Origin: Candidatus Omnitrophota bacterium
GTDB lineage: Bacteria > Omnitrophota > Gorgyraeia > Tantalellales > Tantalellaceae
Length of the DNA: 21,240 nucleotides
Direction: 5' to 3'
NCBI GenBank assembly: GCA_013204685.1
Contig: JABMSC010000020.1
Coordinates: 1-21,240 of the forward strand
Shown here: one piece after another, positions 7,159 through 14,994 of the stretch
Layout: each line of letters begins with the position of its first letter
How positions within the stretch are numbered: the stretch's first letter is position 1
Position numbers and translations under genes: made by a program
The notes under the pieces: model-generated
Database searches by the model: none
What the model was told of the DNA's origin: nothing
What the model saw: only the letters and a program-made list of their open reading frames with translations

Positions 7159-8277
7159 TCATTCGCTAACCCTCTCCTCGCCCCTCTCTTCCCTCTCCGT
7201 CCCTACAAGCTTGCCGCTTTCATCATAAGTGTAATAAATATTCCCGGTGTCATCCTGTGAAGGAAGACTCATAAAACGCAGGGCATTAGCTTCATTATCA
7301 TAGAATTCGTAAATTGCATAACCGGAAACATCCCCGGTAAGATTTATGGTTTTATTTTTCAATTTTCCGGAACTAAAGAAAACATAAGTGATCTCTTTTT
7401 CCTTATAGCCGGGGTCCAGGACCGTTACTGTGCCCCCGCCTTTTGCAAGCGGATCAAGCTGCGTATACACAACATCCCTGGTTACCTGTTTTTTCTCATA
7501 TCTTGGATTATCCTTAAATCCACTCTGGTAATGCCACTTATTATCGGGTGAATCCCCGGCAGACCGCATGAATTCACTCTCATCCTTCTCGTCATAAAAG
7601 AAGATCTTACCGCGAAGGCTGTGATCCTGTATATTATGTATATATTTCACGTAATTTTTGTTTATCTCAAGGTCCGGATTATCAAAGACTTCTTCTGTAT
7701 ACTGACCTATCTGCGAAAGCAATAGATCGATGTTATAAACCACTGTTCGACCGCCCTTCGCGTAAACAACCCTCCATATCTCACGCCAGTTCTCTTTATT
7801 GTATATGTCATAATTATCCCTGTAATAATATGTGCTTTCCCTTATTTTCTTTGCCCTATCAAGATTGGATCCCACTCTATATTTCCCGTCATATGTAATA
7901 ACTTTCACTTTGCCTGATGTGCTCCATCCATATGTATTGAATTTTTCGAGTTCTTTATTATAAAAAAGTTTTACCCGACCCGTCTCAGGATCGGTTATGA
8001 TAATATTCCCCGACTCACCAAAGTCTATATTCCCGGTAACACTACCTACCATGATCTTTTTCTTGTCCTTATATATTTCGTTTATATCTTTTTCTTTGTC
8101 GATCCTGTCAGCAACCTCCTGGAGTTGAGTGGGTTCTATTGTGGTTGTTCTCACTTGTGTGCCTTCCATGGATACAGCGTTCTCCTCAGCAAAACATATA
8201 CAAGCTTGCATGGAAAATATAAGAACAAGCGCTAACAGGAAAACCTTATTAATCGGCTTCAAAAGATGGTTATTCAT
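7159..8277 (-). CDS. Secreted protein of unknown function
   Basis: I do not recognise this 372-residue protein. Residues 1-30 form a signal peptide (LLKPINK, then hydrophobic VFLLALVLIFSM, likely cut after CFA), so it should be periplasmic or exposed; the Cys in MQAC is a poor lipobox. The mature part is rich in Tyr, Asp, Lys and Gly with short beta-like stretches (GNIIITDPETGRVKLFY, YAIYEFYD, IYYTYDESGKLVGTE) reminiscent of YD/Rhs-type repeats, though no full repeat array is present. A helical stretch follows the signal peptide (TQLQEVADRIDKEKDI). The ATG at 8277 is preceded by GGAGGGG inside the end of mtnA, four bases away, so the two are coupled. The C-terminal tail REERGEERVSE comes from purine-rich DNA that looks repeat-derived. 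Confidence 0.8.
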   Translation of the reverse strand: MNNHLLKPINKVFLLALVLIFSMQACICFAEENAVSMEGTQVRTTTIEPTQLQEVADRIDKEKDINEIYKDKKKIMVGSVTGNIDFGESGNIIITDPETGRVKLFYNKELEKFNTYGWSTSGKVKVITYDGKYRVGSNLDRAKKIRESTYYYRDNYDIYNKENWREIWRVVYAKGGRTVVYNIDLLLSQIGQYTEEVFDNPDLEINKNYVKYIHNIQDHSLRGKIFFYDEKDESEFMRSAGDSPDNKWHYQSGFKDNPRYEKKQVTRDVVYTQLDPLAKGGGTVTVLDPGYKEKEITYVFFSSGKLKNKTINLTGDVSGYAIYEFYDNEANALRFMSLPSQDDTGNIYYTYDESGKLVGTEREERGEERVSE

Positions 8278-8281
8278 AGCT

Positions 8282-9319
8282 TTAGTCCCCTCCTATCGCT
8301 CCTAACACCTTCTTGCGATTGGGTTTACGGATAATTCCCTTTTCTGTAATGATCGCTGTTATTAATTTTGCCGGAGTAACATCAAAAGCCGGGTTTATAA
8401 CACTTATATTTTTGGGCGCGATGTATTCTGCGCCTATTTTTTTGACCTCAAGACCAGAACGCTCCTCAATAGGTATCTTCTTGCCGTTTGAAGTAGAAAG
8501 ATCAAATGTTGATGCCGGTGCCGCAACATAAAAAGGAATTTTATGGTAATGCGCCGCGACTGCAAGATTATAGGTCCCTATTTTATTTGCCGTATCTCCA
8601 TTCGAAGCTATTCTGTCCGCTCCAACAATAATTGCGTCAATTTCTTTTTTCGCCATCAAGGAAGCTGCCATATTGTCACAGATCAAAGTAACCGGGATCC
8701 CTTCGGCTGCTAATTCCCATGCGGTAAGACGCGCTCCCTGAAGACGCGGCCTTGTCTCATCCGCATACACCCTTTTGATCTTGCGCCTTGCGGAAAATAT
8801 CACACCCAGAGCAGTGCCATATCCGCCTGTTGCCAGGGCCCCGGCATTGCAATGCGTAAGAACATTGGCTCCTTTCGGTATTAGAGAGGCTCCGTTATCT
8901 CCTATTACGCGGCATATTTTTTTATCTTCGGCCAGCACTCGATGTGCTTCATCAAGCAATATCTTTTTCAGTTCAGTTACTTTCCTGCCCTTATTATCAT
9001 TTACGATCCCCTGCATCCTTTCAAGGGCCCAAAAAAGGTTTCTGGCAGTGGGGCGTGATCCCGCAAGGTATTTGACAGTTTTATCTACATCCTTTTTGAG
9101 CCCCTTCCAATCCTTTGCCCGGCTCCTCCTCACGCCCAGATACACGCCATAAGCCCCGGCAACACCAATAGCGGGAGCCCCTCTTATTATCATGGTCTTT
9201 ATCGCGGAATATATATCTTTATCTGTCCGGCACGAGACATAAGTCGTTTTCGCGGGCAGAAGCCTCTGATCTATCATTTCAACTTTATCATTTTTCCATC
9301 TTATAGTGTCGTATTTCAT
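8282..9319 (-). CDS. mtnA: S-methyl-5-thioribose-1-phosphate isomerase
   Basis: MtnA isomerises methylthioribose-1-phosphate to methylthioribulose-1-phosphate in salvage of methylthioadenosine. The 345-residue product is full length. Seen: the IRGAPAIGVAGAYG loop, SRPTARNLFWAL, the catalytic cysteine in LTHCNAGALATGGYGTALG (C157), DETRPRLQGARLTAWEL, and the catalytic aspartate in VGADRIASNGDTANKIGTY (D235). These separate it from eIF2B subunits, its paralogues. The ATG at 9319 has AAGGA six bases upstream. No other methionine-salvage gene is nearby; the unknown secreted protein follows after four bases. Confidence 0.95.
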   Translation of the reverse strand: MKYDTIRWKNDKVEMIDQRLLPAKTTYVSCRTDKDIYSAIKTMIIRGAPAIGVAGAYGVYLGVRRSRAKDWKGLKKDVDKTVKYLAGSRPTARNLFWALERMQGIVNDNKGRKVTELKKILLDEAHRVLAEDKKICRVIGDNGASLIPKGANVLTHCNAGALATGGYGTALGVIFSARRKIKRVYADETRPRLQGARLTAWELAAEGIPVTLICDNMAASLMAKKEIDAIIVGADRIASNGDTANKIGTYNLAVAAHYHKIPFYVAAPASTFDLSTSNGKKIPIEERSGLEVKKIGAEYIAPKNISVINPAFDVTPAKLITAIITEKGIIRKPNRKKVLGAIGGD

Positions 9320-9369
9320 ATGTATTCCTTTTTTTTCGAGGTTGAACTCTCGGACATACTTTTATTTTG

Positions 9370-9468
9370 TGCTGGGTTATGCCTGTCCCGTTAAAGATTT
9401 CTCTGAAATGTTTAACGGGGAGTGCTGCGTGCTGAGTCTGATACCCAGCACCCAGCACTCAGCACAAA
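9370..9468. repeat. AGTGCTG heptad foldback, copy 2, interrupted
   Basis: Same plan as the copy at 6076-6138: GTGCTGGGTT at left, CTGCGTGCTGAGTCTGATA in the middle, and right-arm units ACCCAGC, ACCCAGC, ACTCAGC ending CACAAAC. The left arm is broken by about 46 extra bases (about 9379-9424) carrying a separate palindrome. It fills the gap between the CPBP gene and mtnA. Confidence 0.8.
9387..9419. repeat. CCCGTTA mini-palindrome inserted in a heptad repeat
   Basis: CCCGTTAAAGATTT (9387-9400) and AAATGTTTAACGGG (9406-9419) are inverted complements with one mismatch around CTCTG. Comparison with the uninterrupted repeat at 6076-6138 shows it as extra DNA in the left arm. Confidence 0.75.
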
Positions 9469-9489
9469 CCTACGAGCACACGTCCACTC

Positions 9490-10638
9490 CTATCCCCCAA
9501 TACTTCTCAAAAGAAACACCATAAAAACCATCCCCACATTATGGATAATATGTACTGTTATGGAAGACACCAGTGACCCTGTTTTCTCATAAAGATATGC
9601 CAGCAGCATCCCCAGCACCATTATCGAGAAAAACCCTACAATATGCGTATGCAGTAATGAAAAAAGTGCCGAGGTAATAAGCATCGCCCCGAATATACCG
9701 AATTTCTTCTTGATGGCTGAGTACATGAACCCCCGGAAAAATATCTCCTCTGCTATCGGTCCGAAAATAGCCGCGAAAAGAACAGATAACCATAAAACGG
9801 ATGTAGTCTTCTCTTCCATGAATACCTGCACTATTGGCTGTACAGGTGGTTCATATCCTATTAATTTCGCGATAAAAAACGTAAGAAGCATTACTCCGAT
9901 AAGGACGGGAACAATAAATATATATCCTACAACTGCATAAAAAATGCTGCTCACAACCCCTTTCATCGTAAGACCCAGCGCTTTTATATTCTGGCCGTAT
10001 TTCCTCACAATAAAATACAGTATAACGCCTATCCCGATCACATTCATCACAGCGGTACTGAAGATTAAATTAAAATTCTCATTGCGAAAAATAGGAAATA
10101 TCTTCTCCAGATAACCCTGAAAGATAACTATCAGATAACCGCATGTCAGGAAGATGATCGCAACCCGTATAACATCCGCAATACCCCATAAGGGAGAACC
10201 CGGCTCGGTTATCTTTATGCCGATAGGATCCTTGCGAATCCACCTCATCAGAAAATATATATCCAGTATAATGCCGATAAATATTGCGAAAAGTATCAGG
10301 AGGTTGAACAGGCCTATAAAAATATACAGTAAAGGATTTTCCTGGGATAATTTTTCAAGTCTTTCCTGACGAAGCTTCATTTTGTCTTCTTCTGATGTGG
10401 CTGACTCGTCCTCATCTAAGTTCGGAGTTCGGAGTCCAGAGTCCGGAGTAGTGGGTACGCTCTCTTCACCCTGAATACTGCCTGCCCCGTTAGAAATTCC
10501 TTTGGAATTTGTAACGGATACCCCTGCTCGTTCCTCGATCATGCTTCCCGCCAAAGCAAGAAGATTAATGAGAACGATAAAGGCGATCATTATGACATAT
10601 ATTCTGTTCTCTTGTATAATGTTGGATAATTTGTTCAT
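9490..10638 (-). CDS. CPBP family intramembrane metalloprotease (Rce1/Abi type)
   Basis: A 382-residue membrane protein with about nine hydrophobic segments and the CPBP motifs in order: EEIFFRG (E297-E298), FSLLHTH (H330) and HIIHN (about 363-367). These residues form the active site of Rce1-like proteases. Bacterial members cleave membrane substrates or act in bacteriocin self-protection; the substrate here is unknown. I chose the ATG at 10638 (MNKLSNIIQENRIYV), preceded by GGA, 20 bases after the tatD stop; a longer frame would overlap tatD. The hydrophilic linker between TM1 and TM2 (about residues 30-85) is partly encoded by two repeats, a CCGTTA palindrome and four GTTCGGA-type heptads, both kept in frame. 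Confidence 0.87.
   Translation of the reverse strand: MNKLSNIIQENRIYVIMIAFIVLINLLALAGSMIEERAGVSVTNSKGISNGAGSIQGEESVPTTPDSGLRTPNLDEDESATSEEDKMKLRQERLEKLSQENPLLYIFIGLFNLLILFAIFIGIILDIYFLMRWIRKDPIGIKITEPGSPLWGIADVIRVAIIFLTCGYLIVIFQGYLEKIFPIFRNENFNLIFSTAVMNVIGIGVILYFIVRKYGQNIKALGLTMKGVVSSIFYAVVGYIFIVPVLIGVMLLTFFIAKLIGYEPPVQPIVQVFMEEKTTSVLWLSVLFAAIFGPIAEEIFFRGFMYSAIKKKFGIFGAMLITSALFSLLHTHIVGFFSIMVLGMLLAYLYEKTGSLVSSITVHIIHNVGMVFMVFLLRSIGG
10420..10447. repeat. GTTCGGA-type heptad repeat inside the CPBP gene
   Basis: Four adjoining 7-base units on the plus strand: GTTCGGA, GTTCGGA, GTCCAGA, GTCCGGA. They are translated on the minus strand as roughly PDSGLRTPN in the linker after TM1 of the CPBP protein. 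Confidence 0.8.
10487..10517. repeat. CCGTTA mini-palindrome inside the CPBP gene
   Basis: CCGTTAGAAATTCC (10487-10500) and GGAATTTGTAACGG (10504-10517) are inverted complements with one mismatch around TTT. Translated in frame as part of VTNSKGISNGAG. Related to the palindrome at 9387-9419. Confidence 0.75.
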
Positions 10639-10658
10639 GTTTCCAAGACTCTCAGGTT

Positions 10659-12035
10659 TCACCCCACCACATGCAAATGCCTCAGGCGGAAGGATGCTCC
10701 ACGCTCTTCTGCCAGTTTCCGGCATTTTTCAATGCCTTTTTCTCCTATTATATCCAGACAAGTTATCTCTACTTCTATTCCCTCGTCCCGGCATTCCGTA
10801 ATAAAGGCAAGAACCGACTCAAATGCCTTTCTTCCGAAAACCGATCGACATAAGTGTGCATATTCAGCGGAGTCAGGCGCGTTAAGACTTATGGATACCT
10901 TATCCACCAGCCCCTTGATCTCGGGAACGATCCTTCTTCCGTTAATAAGATCCCCCTCACCATTAGTAGTAAGTCGAACCTTTCCGCCGTTATTCTTTAC
11001 ATAAGAAGCAACATTTTTCAATATCTCTAAACGCAAGGTCGGTTCTCCCAGTCCGCAAAATACTATTTCTTTATATTTGGAAACATCACCTATGGCTGAT
11101 TTGATCTCCTCAGCAGAGGGTTCCTTGTCGAGCTTGAGATCATACCCTTTGACGTAATCTGATATATCCCGTGTACAAAAAGTACATCTGTTCGTGCATC
11201 TGTAAGTGACATTCACATACAAAGAATCCCTTATCTTGTATACTGCGGTACTTTCTTTTTCGATCCCCAGACGGAAAAGACTGTCAGCATTATGAGTTGT
11301 CACCCGCGCTACATCCACGGCTGATAACCTGAATAGTTCCTCATATACCCCCAGAAGCTCACGCACGTGGATGGGTTCATTCCTTTTCCCCCTAAACCCT
11401 TCCGGTGAAATATACGGGGAGTCTGTTTCCAAAAGCACCTTCTCAACAGTCGCTTCCACAGCAAGCGCGCGCAAATCCTTAGCTTTAGGAAAAGTGATAT
11501 TCCCGGCGAAAGAAACAAAGAGGTCCAGAGAAAGGATCTCTTTCAGGAATTTCTCATCACCCGAGAAACAATGCACAACCCCCCTCAGGATATTAAAATC
11601 CTGATCTTTCAGTATATGAAGGAAGTCTTTTTGTGCATTACGGTTATGCAATATAACGGGGAGGTCCAGCTCACGTGCCAGGAAAATACATTTCCGGAAA
11701 AGGTCCTTCTGATTCCGGGGCTTAGAATACTTTCTGTAATAATCCAGACCGACCTCACCGATAGCGACTACCTTGTCACTTTCAGACGCCAGTTGGCGGA
11801 GGCCGGAAATGTCTTCCGGAGTCACCTTATCGGCTTCATGCGGATGTATGCCTACCGCGGCAAAAACCTGAGGATATTTCCGGGATAACTCCACGGCCTT
11901 TCTGCTGCTCTCGAGGCTTGTTCCCGGAACAATGAACCGTTCCACGCCGGAAGAAACGGCTCTTTCTATTACCTCATCCAGATCCTTTTCATAATCCGGA
12001 AAGTCAAGATGGCAATGGGTGTCTACCAGTTTCAA
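10659..12035 (-). CDS. TatD-family hydrolase fused to a radical SAM domain
   Basis: A 458-residue two-domain protein. Residues 1-258 are a TatD metallo-hydrolase: DTHCHLD (H7, H9), GEVGLDYY (E94), LHNRNA (H130), HCFSG (H155) and LETDSPYISP (D205), all metal or catalytic positions. Residues about 265-458 are a radical SAM domain with the Fe-S motif CTNRCTFC (C280, C284, C287, spacing CX3CX2C), then GLGEPTL and VSISLNAP. TatD proteins act as DNases or in RNA and D-aminoacyl-tRNA turnover; a TatD-associated radical SAM family is known, with unknown substrate. The start is TTG at 12035, with AAGGAGAGA (12049-12041) well placed; translation gives MKLVDTHCH as expected. It begins 12 bases after the ogt stop. 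Confidence 0.9.
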   Translation of the reverse strand: MKLVDTHCHLDFPDYEKDLDEVIERAVSSGVERFIVPGTSLESSRKAVELSRKYPQVFAAVGIHPHEADKVTPEDISGLRQLASESDKVVAIGEVGLDYYRKYSKPRNQKDLFRKCIFLARELDLPVILHNRNAQKDFLHILKDQDFNILRGVVHCFSGDEKFLKEILSLDLFVSFAGNITFPKAKDLRALAVEATVEKVLLETDSPYISPEGFRGKRNEPIHVRELLGVYEELFRLSAVDVARVTTHNADSLFRLGIEKESTAVYKIRDSLYVNVTYRCTNRCTFCTRDISDYVKGYDLKLDKEPSAEEIKSAIGDVSKYKEIVFCGLGEPTLRLEILKNVASYVKNNGGKVRLTTNGEGDLINGRRIVPEIKGLVDKVSISLNAPDSAEYAHLCRSVFGRKAFESVLAFITECRDEGIEVEITCLDIIGEKGIEKCRKLAEERGASFRLRHLHVVG

Positions 12036-12047
12036 TTTGATCTCTCC

Positions 12048-12353
12048 TTACTTAATAATAACGCCTTCTCGCTTAAGTAGTCTTCGCTTCTGTGCCGGGC
12101 CGAGCGAATATCCCCCGATGGACCCGTCCCCGGCAATAACCCTGTGACATGGAACATGCGGCGGGTAGGGATTTATGGCCATAACCTGACCAACGGCCCT
12201 TGCGGAGCGGGGTGAGGCCGCTTTCTTTGCCACCCAGGCGTAAGACCTAATTTCCCCCCTGGGGATATCCAAGGTCGCCAGTAACACTTTCTTCTGGAAT
12301 TTAGTTAAACCGGGATTATTTCTTATTTTGTTCCGGTAAGCCGCTTCTGCCAT
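12048..12353 (-). CDS. Small methylated-DNA-cysteine methyltransferase (Ogt/MGMT catalytic domain)
   Basis: A 101-residue protein made only of the MGMT DNA-binding and catalytic domain: LTKFQKKVLLATLDIPRGEIRSYAWVA, RAVGQVMAINPYPP with the usual asparagine, and PCHRVI with acceptor cysteine C69, then GGYSLGPAQKRRLLKREG. Retention of Cys suggests real alkyl transfer, unlike the alkyltransferase-like proteins that have lost it; the N-terminal ribonuclease-like domain of full Ada/Ogt is absent. I start it at the ATG at 12353, 16 bases after the metG stop; the frame is open to 12464, but that would overlap metG by 95 bases and adds unconserved sequence. It could repair O6-alkylguanine. Confidence 0.88.
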   Translation of the reverse strand: MAEAAYRNKIRNNPGLTKFQKKVLLATLDIPRGEIRSYAWVAKKAASPRSARAVGQVMAINPYPPHVPCHRVIAGDGSIGGYSLGPAQKRRLLKREGVIIK

Positions 12354-12369
12354 GCTACTAACCTGTGGT

Positions 12370-13953
12370 CTATTGTATTCTCGGAAAAAGCGGATCGCCC
12401 TTAGCCACTTTAGTTCCCGCCGGGAAACGCCGCCAATCAGATGAATCTGCTTTTGACGCGTCAAGCAGCTCTTCGACGCTTACCTCTTCTTCTATTTTTC
12501 CGCCCAACCCCAGCTGATCCCACATTTTTTGCGAAGTCTCGGGCATAAAAGGATAAAGGGCAATTGTCGTTACCCTGAGCGCCTCCAGAAGGTCCAGAAG
12601 AATGATCTTTATTGCATCAGTGTTTTCTTCTTTTGCATATTTCCAGGGCGCTGATTCTTCAATGTACTTATTAGCAATGTTTACCACCGCCATTATTTCT
12701 TCCAGAGCCTCTTTTAAAAGAAGTTCTTTATTGAATACGCGATCGTTTATTATCAGAAAGATCTCACAGATCTCTTTTTTTATCTCCCGGCTGCGATTCT
12801 TCTGCTCGTCACAACCAAACCCCTCCGGAGCTTCAGGAACAATCCCATCAAAATATTTTTCTACCATTGTGAGGGTCCTGTTAAGAAGATTTCCGAGATC
12901 GTTGGCCAGGTCACTGTTATATATAGTTACCAGCGCTTCTTCAGAAAAAACTCCGTCCAAGCCAAGGCTGATCGCTTTTATCACGAAATACCTTAAGGCA
13001 TCAACCCCGTATTTATCTGAAAGCTCTACCGGGTCAACAATGTTGCCTTTGGATTTCGACATTTTCTCTTCACCCATCTTCCACCAACCGTGAGCAAAAA
13101 CGGTTTTTGGAAGAGGCATCCCCATACTTTTGAGTATTATCGGCCAGTATACGGCATGATGCCTGAGTATGTCCTTAGCTATTATATGGAAGTCAGCGGG
13201 CCAAACCTCATCAAATCCTTCTTTCGCGGCCTTTATGCCCGAGGTATAGTTTATGAGTGCATCAAACCATACATAAACAACATAATCCTTATCAAAGGGA
13301 AGCTCTATCCCCCAGGCCATTCTTTCTTTAGGGCGTGATATGCAAAGATCATTCAGCTCTTCCTTTAAAAAACCTAAAACTTCGTTTCTTCTATACCCCG
13401 GCATTATAAAATCGGGGTTCTCGTTTATATGATCAATGAGCCACTTTTGATATTTACTCATCTTGAAGAAATAATTCTTCTCTTTTATTCTGTCAACTTT
13501 GCGGTTGCAGTCAGGGCAGACTCCCCCCTCGGCCTGTGTGTCGGTCCAGAAAGTCTCACAGGGCGTGCAGAACCATCCGTCATATTCCCCGGCATATATG
13601 TCACCTTTCTCTTTCATCTTATTAAGAAAGTCCTGCACTTCCTTCTCATGAATCTCGTCGGTCGTGCGTATAAAGTAGGTATACCTGATATTCAGTTTTT
13701 GCCAGGCTTCCTTGAACTTGTCAACAATAGCGTCAACGAAATCCTTCTCCCGGCCCTTTTCAAAACCGGCCTCGAGACAGGCCTCTTCTATTTTCTCGCC
13801 ATGCTCATCAGTGCCCGTTAAGAAAAAAGCATCTCGTCCGAACATCTTGTGACTTCTGGTGATACAATCGCATATCACCTGCGTGTAGGCATGACCTATA
13901 TGCGGTTTTGCATTTACATAGTATATCGGTGTTGTAATGTAGAATTTCTTCAT
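12370..13953 (-). CDS. metG: Methionyl-tRNA synthetase
   Basis: Class I synthetase charging tRNA-Met. The 527-residue product has the HIGH motif (residues 18-21, in KPHIGHAYT), a single zinc knuckle with C129, C132, C146 and C149, the KMSKS loop (297-301) and the anticodon-binding helical domain after about 360. It ends without the C-terminal EMAP/Trbp111-like dimerisation domain of longer bacterial forms, so it is the short, probably monomeric type. ATG at 13953 follows GAGAGG. A CX2C...CX2C knuckle of this type and the neighbours ricT and tatD match the metS locus of Firmicutes. Confidence 0.96.
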   Translation of the reverse strand: MKKFYITTPIYYVNAKPHIGHAYTQVICDCITRSHKMFGRDAFFLTGTDEHGEKIEEACLEAGFEKGREKDFVDAIVDKFKEAWQKLNIRYTYFIRTTDEIHEKEVQDFLNKMKEKGDIYAGEYDGWFCTPCETFWTDTQAEGGVCPDCNRKVDRIKEKNYFFKMSKYQKWLIDHINENPDFIMPGYRRNEVLGFLKEELNDLCISRPKERMAWGIELPFDKDYVVYVWFDALINYTSGIKAAKEGFDEVWPADFHIIAKDILRHHAVYWPIILKSMGMPLPKTVFAHGWWKMGEEKMSKSKGNIVDPVELSDKYGVDALRYFVIKAISLGLDGVFSEEALVTIYNSDLANDLGNLLNRTLTMVEKYFDGIVPEAPEGFGCDEQKNRSREIKKEICEIFLIINDRVFNKELLLKEALEEIMAVVNIANKYIEESAPWKYAKEENTDAIKIILLDLLEALRVTTIALYPFMPETSQKMWDQLGLGGKIEEEVSVEELLDASKADSSDWRRFPAGTKVAKGDPLFPRIQ

Positions 13954-13986
13954 GTTGCGCGCCTCTCAAGCTTGCTATTTAGTGCT

Positions 13987-14109
13987 GGTATCGGGTTTCG
14001 TCGTTCGTGATTCGTGATTCGAGTGGAGGTGGGGCACCCTCTCTGTCATTGCGAGCAACAAAGAGAGCAAGCTCACGACAACGAACAACGAATCACGAAA
14101 ACCGATACC
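13987..14109. repeat. TTCGTGA heptad foldback with an internal GTCATTGCGAG element
   Basis: Left arm: GGTATCGGG, then units TTTCGTC, GTTCGTG, ATTCGTG, ATTCGAG (13996-14023). Right arm: TCACGAC, AACGAAC, AACGAAT, CACGAAA (14073-14100), then ACCGATACC, which is the inverted complement of the left end. The centre contains GTCATTGCGAGCAAC, a type of repeat common in other bacterial genomes. It fills the metG-ricT gap. An inverted, related copy is at 18939-19080. Confidence 0.85.
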
Positions 14110-14118
14110 CGCATCCCC

Positions 14119-14979
14119 TTACCCCCTATCCTTACTCTCCTTCTTCCCTATCACCTTTTCGACCTTCTCTATGACCTTTTCTTTTATATCTTCGACCTTC
14201 ACATTTTCCGTTCTTCCGTCCTCTAGACTCACCGTGACGGTTCTCTTTAAGGGATTCACTGCAATGACCTTTCCCTTACCATGCTCGGTCTTGATATCTT
14301 TCCCGACCCTGGGAAGGCCCCTGCAACACTCCTGATAATGTTTATATTCGTATCCCAGGCAGCACATAAGCCTTCCGCAAAGTCCGGATATTTTGGAGGG
14401 TTTAAGGGGAAGGTTCTGAACTTTAGCCATTTTTATGGTAACCGGATCAAAGTCCTTCATGAAAGACATACAGCATAGTTTTCTCCCGCACGGCCCATGT
14501 CCGCCGAGAAGCCTCGCCTCGTCCCTTACCCCTATCTGCCTTAATTCTATCCTTACGCGGAATATACTTGCCAGGTTCTTTACCAGGTTCCTGAAATCCA
14601 CGCGGTTTTCGGAAGTAAAATAAAAAAGGATCTTTGACCTGTCAAAAGTATACTCCGCATCAACAAGTTTCATGGGAAGCTTAAGCTCCTGGATCTTTTG
14701 CTCACAGACTTTCATAAGATCCTTGGTTTTAGACTTGTTCTTCGCTATCTGTTTCGCATCCCATGGGTTTGCCTTTCTGATGACCTTTCTCAAAGGTTTT
14801 TCCAGTGTCCTGGTATCAAGGTCCTTTATGTCAACCGCAACCACTTCACCGTCTTCAAGGCCCCTGTCCGCCTCGACTATAACTTTATCTTCAAGGTCAA
14901 ATTTCATTCCACCGGTGAGGTAATATTTCATCTCACCCGATGTCCTTAGCTGTACCTGTACTATATCCTGTCCTGACAT
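14119..14979 (-). CDS. ricT: PSP1 domain protein, RicT/YaaT family
   Basis: In Bacillus subtilis RicT (YaaT) works with RicA and RicF in an Fe-S complex that affects RNase Y, sporulation and biofilm phosphorelay; outside Firmicutes its role is less clear. The 286-residue product has the PSP1 conserved region: FTSENRVDFRNLVKNLA, RIELRQIGVRDEA, GGHGPCGRKLCC and ISGLCGRLMCCLGYE. Cysteines at 164, 169, 170, 201, 206, 207, 218 and 219 fit cluster binding. The C-terminal 60 residues contain a KOW-like stretch (GKGKVIAVNPLKRTVTVSLEDG) and a charged tail. GGAG lies five bases before the ATG at 14979. Its place after holB matches the tmk-holB-yaaT order in Firmicutes. ricA and ricF were not seen. Confidence 0.88.
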   Translation of the reverse strand: MSGQDIVQVQLRTSGEMKYYLTGGMKFDLEDKVIVEADRGLEDGEVVAVDIKDLDTRTLEKPLRKVIRKANPWDAKQIAKNKSKTKDLMKVCEQKIQELKLPMKLVDAEYTFDRSKILFYFTSENRVDFRNLVKNLASIFRVRIELRQIGVRDEARLLGGHGPCGRKLCCMSFMKDFDPVTIKMAKVQNLPLKPSKISGLCGRLMCCLGYEYKHYQECCRGLPRVGKDIKTEHGKGKVIAVNPLKRTVTVSLEDGRTENVKVEDIKEKVIEKVEKVIGKKESKDRG

Positions 14980-14994
14980 GTGTTCTCCATATAT

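Noticed and set aside
8775..9152. Plus-strand open frame of 125 codons inside mtnA
   Set aside because: mtnA on the other strand has all catalytic motifs across this span; the frame is a codon-bias shadow.
9587..9793. Second minus-strand frame inside the CPBP gene
   Set aside because: Out-of-frame shadow of the CPBP catalytic region; no start signal or family.
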